This document shows, piece by piece, positions 1-8,701 of a DNA stretch of 64,000 nucleotides. The stretch spans positions 372,001 through 436,000 of the forward strand of contig NZ_JAETXJ010000001.1 in the NCBI RefSeq assembly GCF_022508225.1, given 5' to 3'. Source of the DNA: Desulfovibrio sp. UIB00 (GTDB taxonomy: Bacteria > Desulfobacterota > Desulfovibrionia > Desulfovibrionales > Desulfovibrionaceae). Positions within the stretch are counted from its first letter, which is position 1. The number at the start of each line of letters is the position of its first letter. The notes under the pieces were generated by a model, which was not told where the DNA came from, ran no database searches, and worked only from the letters and a program-made list of their open reading frames with translations. Position numbers and translations under genes: made by a program.

Positions 1-56
1 GAACCGCACAGGGTGACGAGCATGAGAGCCAACGCCGCCAACGTTTTCTTGAACAT
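1..56 (-). CDS. Exported protein, N-terminal fragment only
   Basis: Only the first 18 codons are inside the window. They start with ATG at 56 behind a strong Shine-Dalgarno sequence (AAGGAGG, about 5 bases upstream). The peptide has two lysines followed by a hydrophobic stretch rich in Ala and Leu, ending near a cysteine and glycine (LVTLCG). This is a typical signal peptide; a lipoprotein is possible but no clear lipobox is complete. The gene is preceded by a sigma-54 promoter and direct repeats, so its expression is probably activator-dependent. Its function cannot be read from this fragment. Confidence 0.7.
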   Translation of the reverse strand, partial: MFKKTLAALALMLVTLCG

Positions 57-145
57 GTGGAGCCTCCTTGGAACTGTCTGTATGTCTGTACGTGACGCGG
101 CGCACCCCCATGGTTGCCGCGCTGCTTGCTACAGCACATAGGTAA

Positions 146-160
146 GCAAGAGGCGTTCCA
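146..160 (-). promoter_or_regulatory. Sigma-54 (-24/-12) promoter
   Basis: The minus strand reads TGGAACGCCTCTTGC. This matches the sigma-54 consensus TGGCACG-N4-TTGC at all fixed positions but one (C to A), with GG and GC at the right spacing. Transcription would start near position 134, about 80 bases before the start codon at 56. The match and position are seen directly; activity is inferred. Confidence 0.75.
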
Positions 161-221
161 AGGTGATTTTATCTGTAATATTTTGTATTTATTTGATAAT
201 TTTTTAGATTGCGCTCTAATG

Positions 222-266
222 TTAAAACAATTTTGTAAAATCATGAGATTTTAAAACATTTTTGTA
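222..266. promoter_or_regulatory. Candidate activator-binding direct repeats (UAS)
   Basis: Two 16-base direct repeats, TTAAAACAATTTTGTA (222-237) and TTAAAACATTTTTGTA (251-266), differ at one base and lie 29 bases apart. Each contains an ACA-N4-TGT dyad. A further dyad, TAAAATC-ATGA-GATTTTA, lies at 236-253. They sit about 60 to 105 bases upstream of the -24 element, the usual place for enhancer sites of sigma-54 activators. The NifA-like gene at 397-1965 is the nearest candidate regulator. Confidence 0.5.
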
Positions 267-316
267 CGCCTCTGGAGTGGTGCTGTCTGCCCTCCAACAG
301 GTTTGAGCGTCCGCGC

Positions 317-366
317 AAAAAAAACACACCCGGCCCGGCAGATTACAAGTCTGCCGGCCGGGTGTG
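317..366 (-). terminator. Rho-independent terminator
   Basis: A 17-bp GC-rich stem (CACACCCGG...CCGGGTGTG, one bulged base, short loop) is followed on the minus strand by eight T residues. It lies 30 bases beyond the stop codon of the NifA-like gene and ends that transcript. Confidence 0.88.
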
Positions 367-396
367 GAGTGTGCATGTCCTGCATGATTTGTGGTT

Positions 397-1965
397 CTAG
401 GCAGGGTTTGAAGGCGCGAACCTGCGGTGATCTATGCCGTATTTTTTCATCTTGTAATAGATGATGCGGTAGGTGATGCCCAGATCACGCGCGGCTTGAT
501 GGATGTTGCCACGGGCGTTTTTGAGGGCGTCCACAATAAATTCCTGCTCCACCCTGGCGATGGTTTCATTAAAGCCAAGGCCGCCGCCCGTGGGGCCGGT
601 GCTGCTGCTCTCCGCGCTTTGCAGGGTGCTGGGCAGGTGATGGGCGCGCAGCACGGCATCCTCGCAGATAAGCACGGCGCGTTCCATGACGTTTTTCAGC
701 TCACGCACGTTGCCGGGCCAGTGGTATTGCAGCAAAAGGTCGATGGCAGGCGTGGAAATGCGCCGTACCGGGCGGTCGTATTCCTTGCTGAACATGCGCA
801 GAAAATGCTCCGTGAGGGGCAAAATGTCCTCCGGTCTTTCGCGCAGCGGGGGAATAAACACGGGAAAGACATTGATGCGGTAGTAAAGATCCTCGCGGAA
901 CAGCCCCTGCTCCACCAGCTCTTCCAGCGGGCGGTTGGTGGCGCAGACAAGGCGTACGTCCACCTTGTAGCGGCGTTCATCGCCCAGCGGCTGGATTTCG
1001 CCTTCCTGAAGCGCGCGCAGCACCTTTGCCTGGGCTGTGGTGGAAAGGTCGCCGATTTCGTCCAGAAACAGCGTGCCCTTGTCTGCTTGGCGGAAAAGCC
1101 CGGCGCGGTTTTGCACAGCGCCTGTGAACGCGCCCTTGCGCCAGCCAAAAAGCTCGCCTTCAATGAGCTCTGAGGGCAGGGCGGCGCAGTTGAGCATGAC
1201 CAGAGGCTGCGCGCGCCTGGGGCTTGCTGTGTGCAGGGCCTGGGCCATCAGTTCTTTGCCCACGCCCGACTCCCCGCGCAACAGCACGGTTGCGCGGCTG
1301 GCCCCGGCCTGCGTGAGGCGGCGCAGCACGTGCCGCAAGCTCTTGGAGGTGGCTATGACCGAGGCTGGCGTGCCGCTGACAAGAGGTTCATCGGGCAGCA
1401 TGCAGAAATGCTGGCGCGCCATTTCTTCCTGCAAACGGGCCACCTGCCGACCCACAAGCGTGGCTACTGTTTCGAGAAAGCGGCAGCGCAGATCCAGTTC
1501 TGATTCCGGGGCGGTGGGGGTATCGGCGCTCAGGGTGCCGATAACTTCCGTCTGGTCGGCATTTTCAACGCGCACCGGCACGCTTATGAATGCCAGCCGC
1601 GCCATTTCTTCCTGGCTGCGGCCAAAAAGGCGGTTCTGAAAGTCTGGCCGACCCTGCATGCATGAAACAATTATGGGCCTGCCCTCGGCAAAAACCTGAC
1701 CAGTGATGCCTGATCCCGGTTCATAGGCGGCCTCGGGCGCGTCCGCAGGGCCGTAGGAAAGCGAGAGCTTGAGCTCGCCGCTTTCGGGATCCTGAACCAC
1801 GATGTGGGGCCTGTCGAAGTGCATGTCTTCTGCAAGAGCCGCCAGCAGCTCCTGTAGAGAATCGTGAAAGGAATGGCCCGGCGATAGGGCGGCCAACACC
1901 CGGTTAAGGGTGTCGAGGCACTGCCCTGTGCCCATGAAGGGCGCGGCGAAATGGGCTTCTTGCAT
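397..1965 (-). CDS. NifA-like sigma-54-dependent transcriptional activator (GAF-AAA+-Fis)
   Basis: Enhancer-binding activator of sigma-54 RNA polymerase, about 522 aa. Visible domains: an N-terminal GAF sensor domain (about residues 15-180), a central AAA+ domain (about 195-425) with Walker A GESGVGKE, the sigma-54 contact loop GAFTGA and Walker B-type FLDEIGD, and a C-terminal Fis-type helix-turn-helix (about 470-515). There is no receiver domain, so regulation is through a GAF ligand or a partner protein, as in NifA, VnfA and AnfA. The oxygen-sensing cysteine cluster of some NifA proteins is not evident in the AAA+/HTH linker. The start at 1965 has AGGGGA upstream; an upstream in-frame start at 2115 would add 50 low-complexity residues. 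A role in activating the exported gene at 1-56, or anf genes, is only inference. Confidence 0.85.
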   Translation of the reverse strand: MQEAHFAAPFMGTGQCLDTLNRVLAALSPGHSFHDSLQELLAALAEDMHFDRPHIVVQDPESGELKLSLSYGPADAPEAAYEPGSGITGQVFAEGRPIIVSCMQGRPDFQNRLFGRSQEEMARLAFISVPVRVENADQTEVIGTLSADTPTAPESELDLRCRFLETVATLVGRQVARLQEEMARQHFCMLPDEPLVSGTPASVIATSKSLRHVLRRLTQAGASRATVLLRGESGVGKELMAQALHTASPRRAQPLVMLNCAALPSELIEGELFGWRKGAFTGAVQNRAGLFRQADKGTLFLDEIGDLSTTAQAKVLRALQEGEIQPLGDERRYKVDVRLVCATNRPLEELVEQGLFREDLYYRINVFPVFIPPLRERPEDILPLTEHFLRMFSKEYDRPVRRISTPAIDLLLQYHWPGNVRELKNVMERAVLICEDAVLRAHHLPSTLQSAESSSTGPTGGGLGFNETIARVEQEFIVDALKNARGNIHQAARDLGITYRIIYYKMKKYGIDHRRFAPSNPA

Positions 1966-2329
1966 ATGTCCCCTGCTCAATGCGGCGTGAGTACGGCGCT
2001 GTTTTCCGAAGTTGCCGAACATTGTCCATAGCTGCGTTGCCTTGGTGGCGGGCATCTGCTCACGCAGTAACCTGAGCAATCTCAAGCAAAAATGCTGCAA
2101 TACGGAACGGCACATCAGGCATCACGGCACAAGGTGCCCGTTGATGCCGACTGAGGGGGGAATAGTGGATCTGGTCTGACCTGTTGTCGGCTTGCGGATG
2201 GTGCAATCCCAGGTCGCAGTGGCCCCGATGGGGCTGATCGTTCTGAAACGGGCCGCTTCATAGCTGGCGGCAAGGCGGCTCCGCACAGAGGGGTGAAGGG
2301 CCGCGCCCGTGGCGCGGCCCTTCAGAAGA
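1966..2329. other. Intergenic stretch, no gene recognised
   Basis: About 360 bases between the NifA-like gene and the next minus-strand gene. Apart from the hairpin at 2295-2323 nothing is recognised. An upstream extension of the NifA-like frame runs to 2115, but its residues look unrelated to the family. The promoter of the regulator should lie here. Confidence 0.5.
2295..2323 (-). terminator. Strong hairpin after the 327-aa gene
   Basis: A perfect 13-bp stem (GAAGGGCCGCGCC / GGCGCGGCCCTTC) with a 3-base loop lies just past the stop at 2330. No T run follows, so it may be a weak terminator or a 3'-end stabiliser. Confidence 0.5.
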
Positions 2330-3313
2330 TTATTGCTGCGGTCCCTGGTCAATGTCAATGATACGGCCTTGCAGCCATACATAGGCATCAATTTCGTGTC
2401 CCGCTTCTGGTTCGTAGTCGCCCAGAACCATCTTGGAGGCGTAAACAGCCAGACGCATAGGCTGCCTGTCCTCAAAGGGAAAGCTGAGGTAGAGCAGCTT
2501 TACGGGCATTTTTTCAAGCTGGCAGTCCTTCACTTCTTCAATGGTGGCGCGCATCTGGTATTCGCAGAAATTACGGCCAGGCATGATGAGGTGACGATTG
2601 CTGACGCTCACCTTGAGGGGCGGCACGTCAAGGCGGGTTTTGCCGGGATTTTCGGCAAGCCATGCCTCGGCATAGGCCTCGTAGCGCACGCCCTGGGTGA
2701 TGGTGATTTCGTCCAGCAGGGCCTTGCGCAGGGCAAGGGCAAGGCCAGCCAGCAAAAATGTGTGCATGACGCCGGGGGTGAGGTCGTCCTTGTCGCGTCC
2801 ATACAACGGGTCGTAAAACCACATGGGGTTTTTACCTTCAAGCATGGTCACGGCCACGTTGGCCTCAACGCCGGTCTGCCAGGGGTGCACGTTGTCAACC
2901 GTGAGGTCGTTGGGCAGCCCTTCAAGCAGGGGGGTGGCGGTAACTGGGGCAAGTTTTTCCCCTTCCTCGCCAGCCACAAGCACGGCAGCCCTCACGGGCT
3001 GATCCTGCGGCCATGCCAGCAGAATGTGATCCTTGCCGTCACGTTTCCACTGCCAGGAGGGGCGGGTGCCGCCGTCGTGCATGACGGTGGTGGCAATCTG
3101 GCCCATGATGGCGGCGGGATTTTGCCCCGTCAGTACAGCCCAGGCATCGCCAAGGGTTTCTGTATGTCCACGGTTGGCGGCAGCCAGTTTGGCTTCCAGC
3201 TCTTCGGCAGTAGGAGCCTGATCGGCAAGAGGATTGCCTTCGCTGTCAACGCGAACCCATTCTTCGGCTTCGGTTTCGGCAGCCTGAATCTTGTTTTCAG
3301 CTTTTTTGGCCAT
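2330..3313 (-). CDS. Conserved hypothetical protein, 327 aa
   Basis: Not recognised. The protein begins with a charged Lys/Glu/Ala-rich segment (residues 1-50), followed by a compact-looking alpha/beta region with no signal peptide and no membrane segment, so it is probably cytoplasmic. It contains aromatic motifs such as WFYDPLYGRD near the middle and ends in a Gln-rich tail. It is the last gene after pnp on the same strand, with a 67-base gap holding a hairpin, so it may be read from its own promoter or by read-through. Coding is supported by length, a good start (GGAATATTTC upstream of ATG) and a closing hairpin. Function unknown. Confidence 0.7.
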   Translation of the reverse strand: MAKKAENKIQAAETEAEEWVRVDSEGNPLADQAPTAEELEAKLAAANRGHTETLGDAWAVLTGQNPAAIMGQIATTVMHDGGTRPSWQWKRDGKDHILLAWPQDQPVRAAVLVAGEEGEKLAPVTATPLLEGLPNDLTVDNVHPWQTGVEANVAVTMLEGKNPMWFYDPLYGRDKDDLTPGVMHTFLLAGLALALRKALLDEITITQGVRYEAYAEAWLAENPGKTRLDVPPLKVSVSNRHLIMPGRNFCEYQMRATIEEVKDCQLEKMPVKLLYLSFPFEDRQPMRLAVYASKMVLGDYEPEAGHEIDAYVWLQGRIIDIDQGPQQ

Positions 3314-3341
3314 GAAATATTCCTTTCATCGCGCGGTCAGG

Positions 3342-3370
3342 GCGCTGGCCGGAGGGTGTCCGGCCAGCGC
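3342..3370 (-). terminator. Hairpin after pnp
   Basis: A 12-bp perfect GC-rich stem (GCGCTGGCCGGA / TCCGGCCAGCGC) lies 10 bases after the pnp stop codon. It lacks a T run, so it may only partly terminate or protect the 3' end. Confidence 0.55.
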
Positions 3371-3380
3371 GCAATACAAT

Positions 3381-5621
3381 TTAACGTCTGTCGCCACGGT
3401 CGCGGCGGTCACGCCCGCCACGGTCACCACGGCCATTTCTGTCGCCACGGTCGCCCCTGTCGGAACGGGGAGGACGGGCGGTTTCTTCGGGATTCCAGGG
3501 GTGCCCCTGTTCTTCAAGCAGCACGGCCTTGCGGCTGGCGCGGATGCGGTCGCCGTTGATTTCAATGACCTTGACCATCATGTCTTCGCCAAGGCGAGCG
3601 ACGTCGCCGGGCTGTTCCACGCGGTTAACGTCAAGCTGCGACACGTGCACAAGGGCTTCCACATTGGGCAGCACTTCCACGATGGCGCCGATTTCCATGA
3701 TTTTGCGCACCTTGGCAAGATAGTTCTTGCCGAGGTCGGGGCGCTGGTCATAGTACGAAACCATTTCGCGGGCTTTTTCCAGGGCTTCAGCCGTGGGGGC
3801 GAAGATGGACACGCGGCCCGTATCTTCAATGTCCACAGATGCGCCTGTAGCTGCGGTGATGGCCTTGATGTTCTTGCCGCCGGGGCCAATGATGAGGCGG
3901 ATGATGTCCGGATTCACGAACACTTCGGCATGCTGGGGGGCAAAGCGCGAAAGTTCCTTGCGCGGTTCGCCAATGGCCTTCGCCATTTCTTCCAGAATGT
4001 GATGGCGGCCTTCATGGGCCTGCTTCATGGCGGCGCGCATGATCTCGGTGGTGAGGCCGGTGATCTTGATGTCCATCTGCACGCCGGTCACGCCTTCAGC
4101 GGTACCTGCGATCTTGAAGTCCATGTCGCCGAGGGCGTCTTCGTCACCAAGAATGTCGGTGAGCACGATGAACTTGTCGCCTTCCTTGATGAGGCCCATG
4201 GCTACACCGGCCACAGGGGCGCTGATGGGCACGCCCGCATCCATGAGGGAAAGCGAGCCGCCGCACACGGCAGCCATAGAGGAGGAGCCGTTGGATTCGA
4301 GAGTCTCGGACACAACGCGCAGGGTAAAGGGAAAATCAGCGTCAGCGGGCAGCACGGGGCGCAGGGACTTTTCAGCCAGGGCGCCGTGGCCGATTTCGCG
4401 GCGCGAAACGCGCACGGGCTTGACCTCGCCCACAGAGAAAGGCGGGAAGTTGTAGTGCAGCATAAAGCGCTTGGTCACGTCGCCGGTGAGCGAATCCATG
4501 CGCTGTTCGTCAGTGGAAGAACCAAGGGTCGTCACAACCATGGACTTGGTTTCGCCACGGCGGAACAGGGCGGAGCCGTGGGCGCGGGGCAGCAGGCCGG
4601 TCTGGATCTGGATGGGGCGCACGGTCTTGGTGTCGCGGCCGTCAATGCGCGTGCCTTCGTTGACAATACGTGCGCGCACCAGCTTCTTTTCCAGGTCGGA
4701 GAGCATGTCGCCCACGCTCTTGAGCGCGGCGTCGTTTTCGGCCCAGGCCGGATCGCTCTTGAGGTTTTCCATGACCTTTTCTTTCACGGCCTTGCGGGCG
4801 TCCTTGCGGGCCATCTTTTCAGGCACGCGCAGGGCTTCTTCCAGGCCAGCGGCAAGGGCCAGTTCCTTCACGCGGGCAACCAGAACCGGGTCGTCGGCGT
4901 GGGGGGTAAAGGCCATCTTGGGCTTGCCGGCAAGTTCGCGCAGCTTGAGCTGGGCTTCAACCAGGGGCTGAATCTGCTGGCGGCCCCATTCAAGAGCGTC
5001 GATGATGACTTCTTCGGGCACAAAGCGGGCTTCGCCTTCCACCATGGTGAGCGCATCGGCGGAGGCGGCAAACACGATGTTGAGGTCGCTCTGTTCCTGC
5101 TGCTCAAAGGTGGGGTTCAGCACAAACTGCCCATTGATACGGCCAATGCGGCCACCGGCCACAGGGCCGTCAAAGGGCAGGGGCGAAAGCATGACAGCGG
5201 CGGAAGCGCCCGTAAGCGCCAGCACATCGGAGTCGTTCACCTGATCGGCAGAAATGACGCTGGCAAGAACCTGCACGTCTTCGTTCAGGCCCTTCTTGGG
5301 GAAGAGCGGACGCAGCGGGCGGTCGATCAGGCGGGAAACCAGGGTTTCACGCTCGGAAGGACGGCCGATTTCGCGGCGGAAAAAGCTGCCGGGGATGCGG
5401 CCAGCGGCGTACATTTTTTCGGAGTATTCAACGGTAAGGGGGAAGAATCCCTTGTCGAATTCAAGTGTCTGCGAGCACACGGTGACGAGTACCACGGTAC
5501 CGCCGCACTGAATCCACACAGAACCGTGGGCCTGATTGGCCATACGGCCTGTTTCAAGGATAACTTCCTTGCCGCCGACCATGGCTGTAACCCTGATGGG
5601 TTCAAAAATATCTTGATACAT
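3381..5621 (-). CDS. pnp: Polyribonucleotide nucleotidyltransferase (PNPase)
   Basis: Phosphorolytic 3'-to-5' exoribonuclease of RNA turnover, about 746 aa. It has the expected order of two RNase PH-like domains separated by an all-alpha linker, then a KH domain (IRLIIGPGGKNIKAI) and an S1 RNA-binding domain, and finishes with an Arg/Gly/Asp-rich tail of about 30 residues that probably adds RNA binding. The start MYQDIFEP at 5621 is chosen because it is preceded by AAAGGA and aligns with the family; the longer frame to 5681 has no such support. It follows rpsO on the same strand, the classical rpsO-pnp order, with a hairpin in between. Neighbouring ribosome and translation genes fit a housekeeping role. 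Confidence 0.97.
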   Translation of the reverse strand: MYQDIFEPIRVTAMVGGKEVILETGRMANQAHGSVWIQCGGTVVLVTVCSQTLEFDKGFFPLTVEYSEKMYAAGRIPGSFFRREIGRPSERETLVSRLIDRPLRPLFPKKGLNEDVQVLASVISADQVNDSDVLALTGASAAVMLSPLPFDGPVAGGRIGRINGQFVLNPTFEQQEQSDLNIVFAASADALTMVEGEARFVPEEVIIDALEWGRQQIQPLVEAQLKLRELAGKPKMAFTPHADDPVLVARVKELALAAGLEEALRVPEKMARKDARKAVKEKVMENLKSDPAWAENDAALKSVGDMLSDLEKKLVRARIVNEGTRIDGRDTKTVRPIQIQTGLLPRAHGSALFRRGETKSMVVTTLGSSTDEQRMDSLTGDVTKRFMLHYNFPPFSVGEVKPVRVSRREIGHGALAEKSLRPVLPADADFPFTLRVVSETLESNGSSSMAAVCGGSLSLMDAGVPISAPVAGVAMGLIKEGDKFIVLTDILGDEDALGDMDFKIAGTAEGVTGVQMDIKITGLTTEIMRAAMKQAHEGRHHILEEMAKAIGEPRKELSRFAPQHAEVFVNPDIIRLIIGPGGKNIKAITAATGASVDIEDTGRVSIFAPTAEALEKAREMVSYYDQRPDLGKNYLAKVRKIMEIGAIVEVLPNVEALVHVSQLDVNRVEQPGDVARLGEDMMVKVIEINGDRIRASRKAVLLEEQGHPWNPEETARPPRSDRGDRGDRNGRGDRGGRDRRDRGDRR

Positions 5622-5753
5622 AAAAAATCCTTTGCGTCGTGCGAAGGGGATTCCGGCAAAAGCGGGCAGATCCTCGGCCATTGGCCTCTGCCTGATTTTC
5701 CCGGACCCCCCTTCTTCGCGTTTTGTACCCTCGATGGGGTTGATTCAAGCAAC

Positions 5754-5777
5754 AAGGGGGAGCGCTGGCTCCCCCTT
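5754..5777 (-). other. rpsO-pnp intercistronic hairpin
   Basis: A 10-bp stem (AAGGGGGAGC / GCTCCCCCTT, loop GCTG) lies between rpsO and pnp. In E. coli the same gap holds a terminator and an RNase III processing site that lets PNPase control its own mRNA; a similar role here is inference. Confidence 0.5.
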
Positions 5778-5791
5778 GCGCGACAGAAGTC

Positions 5792-6061
5792 TTACTTGCG
5801 CAGACCGAGCTTTTCGATAAGAGCGCGGTAACGCTGAACGTCTTTCTTCTTCAGATAGTTCAGAATGTTGCGACGGCGGCCAACCAGCTTGAGCAGACCA
5901 GTGCGGGAGTGGAAGTCCTTCTTGTGTTCTTTGAAGTGACCGGTGAGGTCTTCAATACGGGCGGTGAGCAGAGCCACCTGAACTTCCGGGGAACCGGTGT
6001 CGCCTTCATGTTTGGCGTGGGCATCAATAACCGTTTTCTTGTCGCTGGCATCCATTACCAC
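5792..6061 (-). CDS. rpsO: 30S ribosomal protein S15
   Basis: Small-subunit ribosomal protein of 89 aa, the family's usual length, binding the central domain of 16S rRNA. Conserved stretches [25 protein letters not shown] and the C-terminal [10 protein letters not shown] are present. The start is taken as GTG at 6061 because AAGGAG lies at ideal spacing from it; an ATG two codons later (6055) would leave about 12 bases of spacing. It lies between truB and pnp, the common bacterial order. Confidence 0.97.
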   Translation of the reverse strand: MVMDASDKKTVIDAHAKHEGDTGSPEVQVALLTARIEDLTGHFKEHKKDFHSRTGLLKLVGRRRNILNYLKKKDVQRYRALIEKLGLRK

Positions 6062-6085
6062 AGCAGTACTCCTTGATAGTCGGGG

Positions 6086-7099
6086 TTAGTTCCAAAGTCC
6101 CCGCAACACGGTCCAACATGGGCCAGCGGGCGTGGTTTCGAGCTGCGCCAGAGCCAGGGCAGTGCCCTGTTCAAGCAGCAGCGCAAAGCCTTCCGCAGGC
6201 TCGGCATCTGTCGCGCCCGGCTCGGGGGCATCCACTTGCGCGGGTGCTTCCGGGCGGCATGGCACGGCTATGCCGTTGCGCACACGAGCGGCTTCATCCG
6301 GCGTGAGATCTACCTTGCGCCAGTGGGGCAGTGCTTCCGCAATGGGACGCACGCAACCCGGCAACAGGGCGGGATCAGCCGTGAAGTCCGCAGGATCGCG
6401 GGCCACATCGAGGCCGAAGGGGTGACTATACTCCCGGGTCAGTTCTGTGAGCACGGCTCCACACCCTAAGCGCGTCCCCAAGCTGTGGGCCAGGGAGCGT
6501 ATATAGGTGCCAGAACTGCAAGCGACCCGAAAGCTCACAAACGGAAGACTCACCTCGAGTGTTTCCGCCTGCGAAATTTTTATGCGTTTGACCTTGGCAG
6601 GGGCTTCCACACCCTTGCGCGCCAGTTTGTAGAGCGGCTGGCCTTCGTGCTTGGCCGCTGAATAGGGCGGCACGGCCTGCTCGGTAAGCTCAAGCCATGC
6701 GGCGACCTCGCGGCGCACGTCAGCTTCGCTCACATGCTCCCACGGCGCTTCGGCCACAACTTTGCCTTCAATATCCCATGTGTCGGTGGCCTGTCCCAGC
6801 CGCAACGTGCCGCTGTAAACCTTGCCGCCGCCAGCCAGCAGATGGCCTGAAAGCTTGGTGGCCTGTCCCAGCAAAACAAGCAGAACTCCTGATGCCAAAG
6901 GATCAAGAGTGCCTGCATGCCCGATCTTTTTTTGCCCAAGGCGTTTGATAGCCGTGAGGCAACGGGCCGAGGTGGGGCCGGAGGGCTTGCGCAACACCAG
7001 AATGCCGTGCTGCTGGGGCAACTGGGCCGCCCCGGAGCTTTTTGCCGGCTGCCGGTCTGGGGTGCTGGGTGCGGCAACAGCCGCTGTGGTCATACTCAT
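6086..7099 (-). CDS. truB: tRNA pseudouridine(55) synthase TruB
   Basis: Makes pseudouridine 55 in the T-loop of tRNAs. The catalytic motif AGTLDPLASGVL carries the essential Asp; Thr is usual where this protein has Ser, a conservative change. Other family motifs are KPSGPTS near the N-terminus, the Tyr motif YSAAKHEGQ and the CSSGTYIRSLAHSLG segment. About 337 aa, slightly longer than usual because of a C-terminal extension rich in Pro, Ala and Glu. The start is taken at 7099 (MSMTTAAV) or two codons on; neither has a strong ribosome site. The frame is open far upstream, but that part overlaps nrnA and is not family-like. It is followed after 24 bases by rpsO. Confidence 0.93.
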   Translation of the reverse strand: MSMTTAAVAAPSTPDRQPAKSSGAAQLPQQHGILVLRKPSGPTSARCLTAIKRLGQKKIGHAGTLDPLASGVLLVLLGQATKLSGHLLAGGGKVYSGTLRLGQATDTWDIEGKVVAEAPWEHVSEADVRREVAAWLELTEQAVPPYSAAKHEGQPLYKLARKGVEAPAKVKRIKISQAETLEVSLPFVSFRVACSSGTYIRSLAHSLGTRLGCGAVLTELTREYSHPFGLDVARDPADFTADPALLPGCVRPIAEALPHWRKVDLTPDEAARVRNGIAVPCRPEAPAQVDAPEPGATDAEPAEGFALLLEQGTALALAQLETTPAGPCWTVLRGLWN

Positions 7100-7200
7100 A
7101 CGCAAGTTGCAACCATAGCCGCAGAGCGGGCATAAGTCAAAAAAATATCGGCGACAAAGGCCACTGGGGGAGCCAAAACCGAGAAAAAAGCAGAAAACTG

Positions 7201-8229
7201 TTACTCGCCGGACGAACCCAGAGCTTCGGCGTCCAGTTCTTGGGCAATGGCAGCAAGCAGCTGGGCGCTTGCCGCGTCCATATCTGCCCTCACGGTGCCG
7301 CCCGCAGCATTGCGGTGCCCGCCGCCGCCAAGTCTGGCCGCTGCGGCGCGCACGTCTACCGCGCCATAGGAGCGCAGGCTGAATTTGCAGCAGGCCGGGG
7401 AATCCTCCCGCAGCACCGCGGCCACCTGAACGCCGCGCAAACGGCGCAGTTGTTCCACAAAGCCTTCGAGGTCTTCCTTCAGCGCCCCGCATTTGCGCAG
7501 GTCTTCAAGATAGACTGGACAAAAACAGACGCTGCCGTTGCGCTCAAGGTGCGCCCGCTGCAAAAGCTGGCCCCAGAGGGTCAGGCGGCCACGGCTCCAG
7601 CTGTTTTCAAGATGTTCGCGCAACTGGGCAATATTACAGCCATGCTCAACCAGATGGGCCGTGAGGTAGAGCACCTCGGCGCTGGTATTGCCGTGGCAGA
7701 AGCCGCCAGTGTCGGTAATGATGCCAAGGGCCAGGGCGTTTGCCAGATCGCCAGTAAGGGGCAGGCCTGCGGCCAGGGCCACATAGGCCATGAGCTGGGC
7801 TGTGGCCGCTGCCTGGGGTTCAACCCAGTTTGCCACGTTCCCCATGCCGTTGCCGCCGAGGTGATGGTCAATATTCAGGGTTTGCATATCCGGCAGGCGA
7901 CCCGCCAGCTCGCGCCCAAGGCGTTCGGGTTCGCCGCAGTCAAGCAGCACCGCGCAGCGCGGCTTGAAGGGCGGATGCTCCAGCGTTGTGTGCACAAAGC
8001 CCGGCGTGGAAAAAAAATCCAGATATCCCGGCAAGCCTGGCTGGGCGTAGAGCATGAATTCCTTGCCCATGGAGCGCAGAATATGCCCAGCAGCCGCCAC
8101 CGCGCCTGCAGCATCACCGTCAGGATTCACATGGGCGGCCACAATAACCTGATCCACATGGCGAAGAGCTTCGGCCATGCGTTCCGCACCTTCGCGGAAT
8201 TGCGGGGGAATGAGTTCAGTCCGCTGCAT
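7201..8229 (-). CDS. nrnA: DHH-family phosphoesterase, NrnA-like (oligoribonuclease/pAp phosphatase)
   Basis: Predicted enzyme degrading short RNA oligomers (nanoRNA) and 3'-phosphoadenosine 5'-phosphate. The 342-aa protein shows the DHH catalytic domain: AAHVNPDGDA metal-binding motif, LLDCGE, the signature NIDHH and ITDTGGF, followed by a DHHA1 substrate domain with GGGGHRNAAG. Length and order fit NrnA. It overlaps the upstream ylxP by 14 bases, implying translational coupling, and lies in the infB-truB neighbourhood where such genes are common in Gram-positives and Desulfovibrio. It would replace the oligoribonuclease Orn. Confidence 0.92.
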   Translation of the reverse strand: MQRTELIPPQFREGAERMAEALRHVDQVIVAAHVNPDGDAAGAVAAAGHILRSMGKEFMLYAQPGLPGYLDFFSTPGFVHTTLEHPPFKPRCAVLLDCGEPERLGRELAGRLPDMQTLNIDHHLGGNGMGNVANWVEPQAAATAQLMAYVALAAGLPLTGDLANALALGIITDTGGFCHGNTSAEVLYLTAHLVEHGCNIAQLREHLENSWSRGRLTLWGQLLQRAHLERNGSVCFCPVYLEDLRKCGALKEDLEGFVEQLRRLRGVQVAAVLREDSPACCKFSLRSYGAVDVRAAAARLGGGGHRNAAGGTVRADMDAASAQLLAAIAQELDAEALGSSGE

Positions 8230-8512
8230 ATATCTCCACCTGGCTATCCGTCATTTCCTCGGGGCAGACCGCTTCCATCATGAGCGCGCATTTGTCCATG
8301 CGGCTGCGCAGATGGGTCTCGCTGTTGGAAATGGATACCACTGCTAGCCGCAGGCGGGAGAGACTGTCTTCTGTTCCCGCTTCGGCTATGGCTACATTAA
8401 ATTTGTTTCTGGTTTTCTGTTTCAGGCTGTTGGCAACGCGGCGCTTGGCCTTGAGATTGTCGTTGCCTTCCAGGCTGAACTCTACGGTAAGAACCGCCAT
8501 AAACATGGCCAT
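8216..8512 (-). CDS. ylxP: YlxP-like protein (DUF503)
   Basis: Small protein of 98 aa. The core NLKAKRRVANSLKQK and FNVAIAEAG segments are characteristic of DUF503, whose members sit next to infB, rbfA and truB and are thought to be ribosome- or RNA-associated; the biochemical role is not established. The start at 8512 is preceded by AGGAAT at 8-9 bases; two further ATG codons (8506, 8500) follow. A longer upstream frame is not family-like. It is the first gene after the infB terminator, so it starts a new transcription unit ylxP-nrnA-truB-rpsO-pnp. Confidence 0.88.
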   Translation of the reverse strand: MAMFMAVLTVEFSLEGNDNLKAKRRVANSLKQKTRNKFNVAIAEAGTEDSLSRLRLAVVSISNSETHLRSRMDKCALMMEAVCPEEMTDSQVEIYAAD

Positions 8513-8667
8513 AGGCTGGATTCCTGCCGGGCGAAAGGCATTTTGCAGGCTTGTCGCCTTGTGGCGGCAAGGGGTCGGCGGCGTGCTTTTGGCCCCTGGG
8601 GCTCCTTCCGGCACAGCCGAAGAATACAGATATGGCCTGAAAGGCTGTCTGTCAAAGGCATGTATGC

Positions 8668-8701
8668 AAAAAAGAAGGGAGGCCAGTAAGCGGCCTCCCT
8701 T
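8668..8701 (-). terminator. Rho-independent terminator after infB
   Basis: A 10-bp stem (AAGGGAGGCC / GGCCTCCCTT) followed by a T-rich run on the minus strand, located just after the infB stop. It separates the rimP-infB unit from ylxP-pnp. Confidence 0.88.

Noticed and set aside
427-1173. Open frame of 248 codons on the plus strand
   Set aside because: It lies antisense within the NifA-like gene, has no ribosome site and no family features; GC-rich antisense frames are common here.
3291-5831. Plus-strand frame of 846 codons
   Set aside because: Exactly antisense to pnp; its His/Gly-rich composition is the complement of pnp codons.
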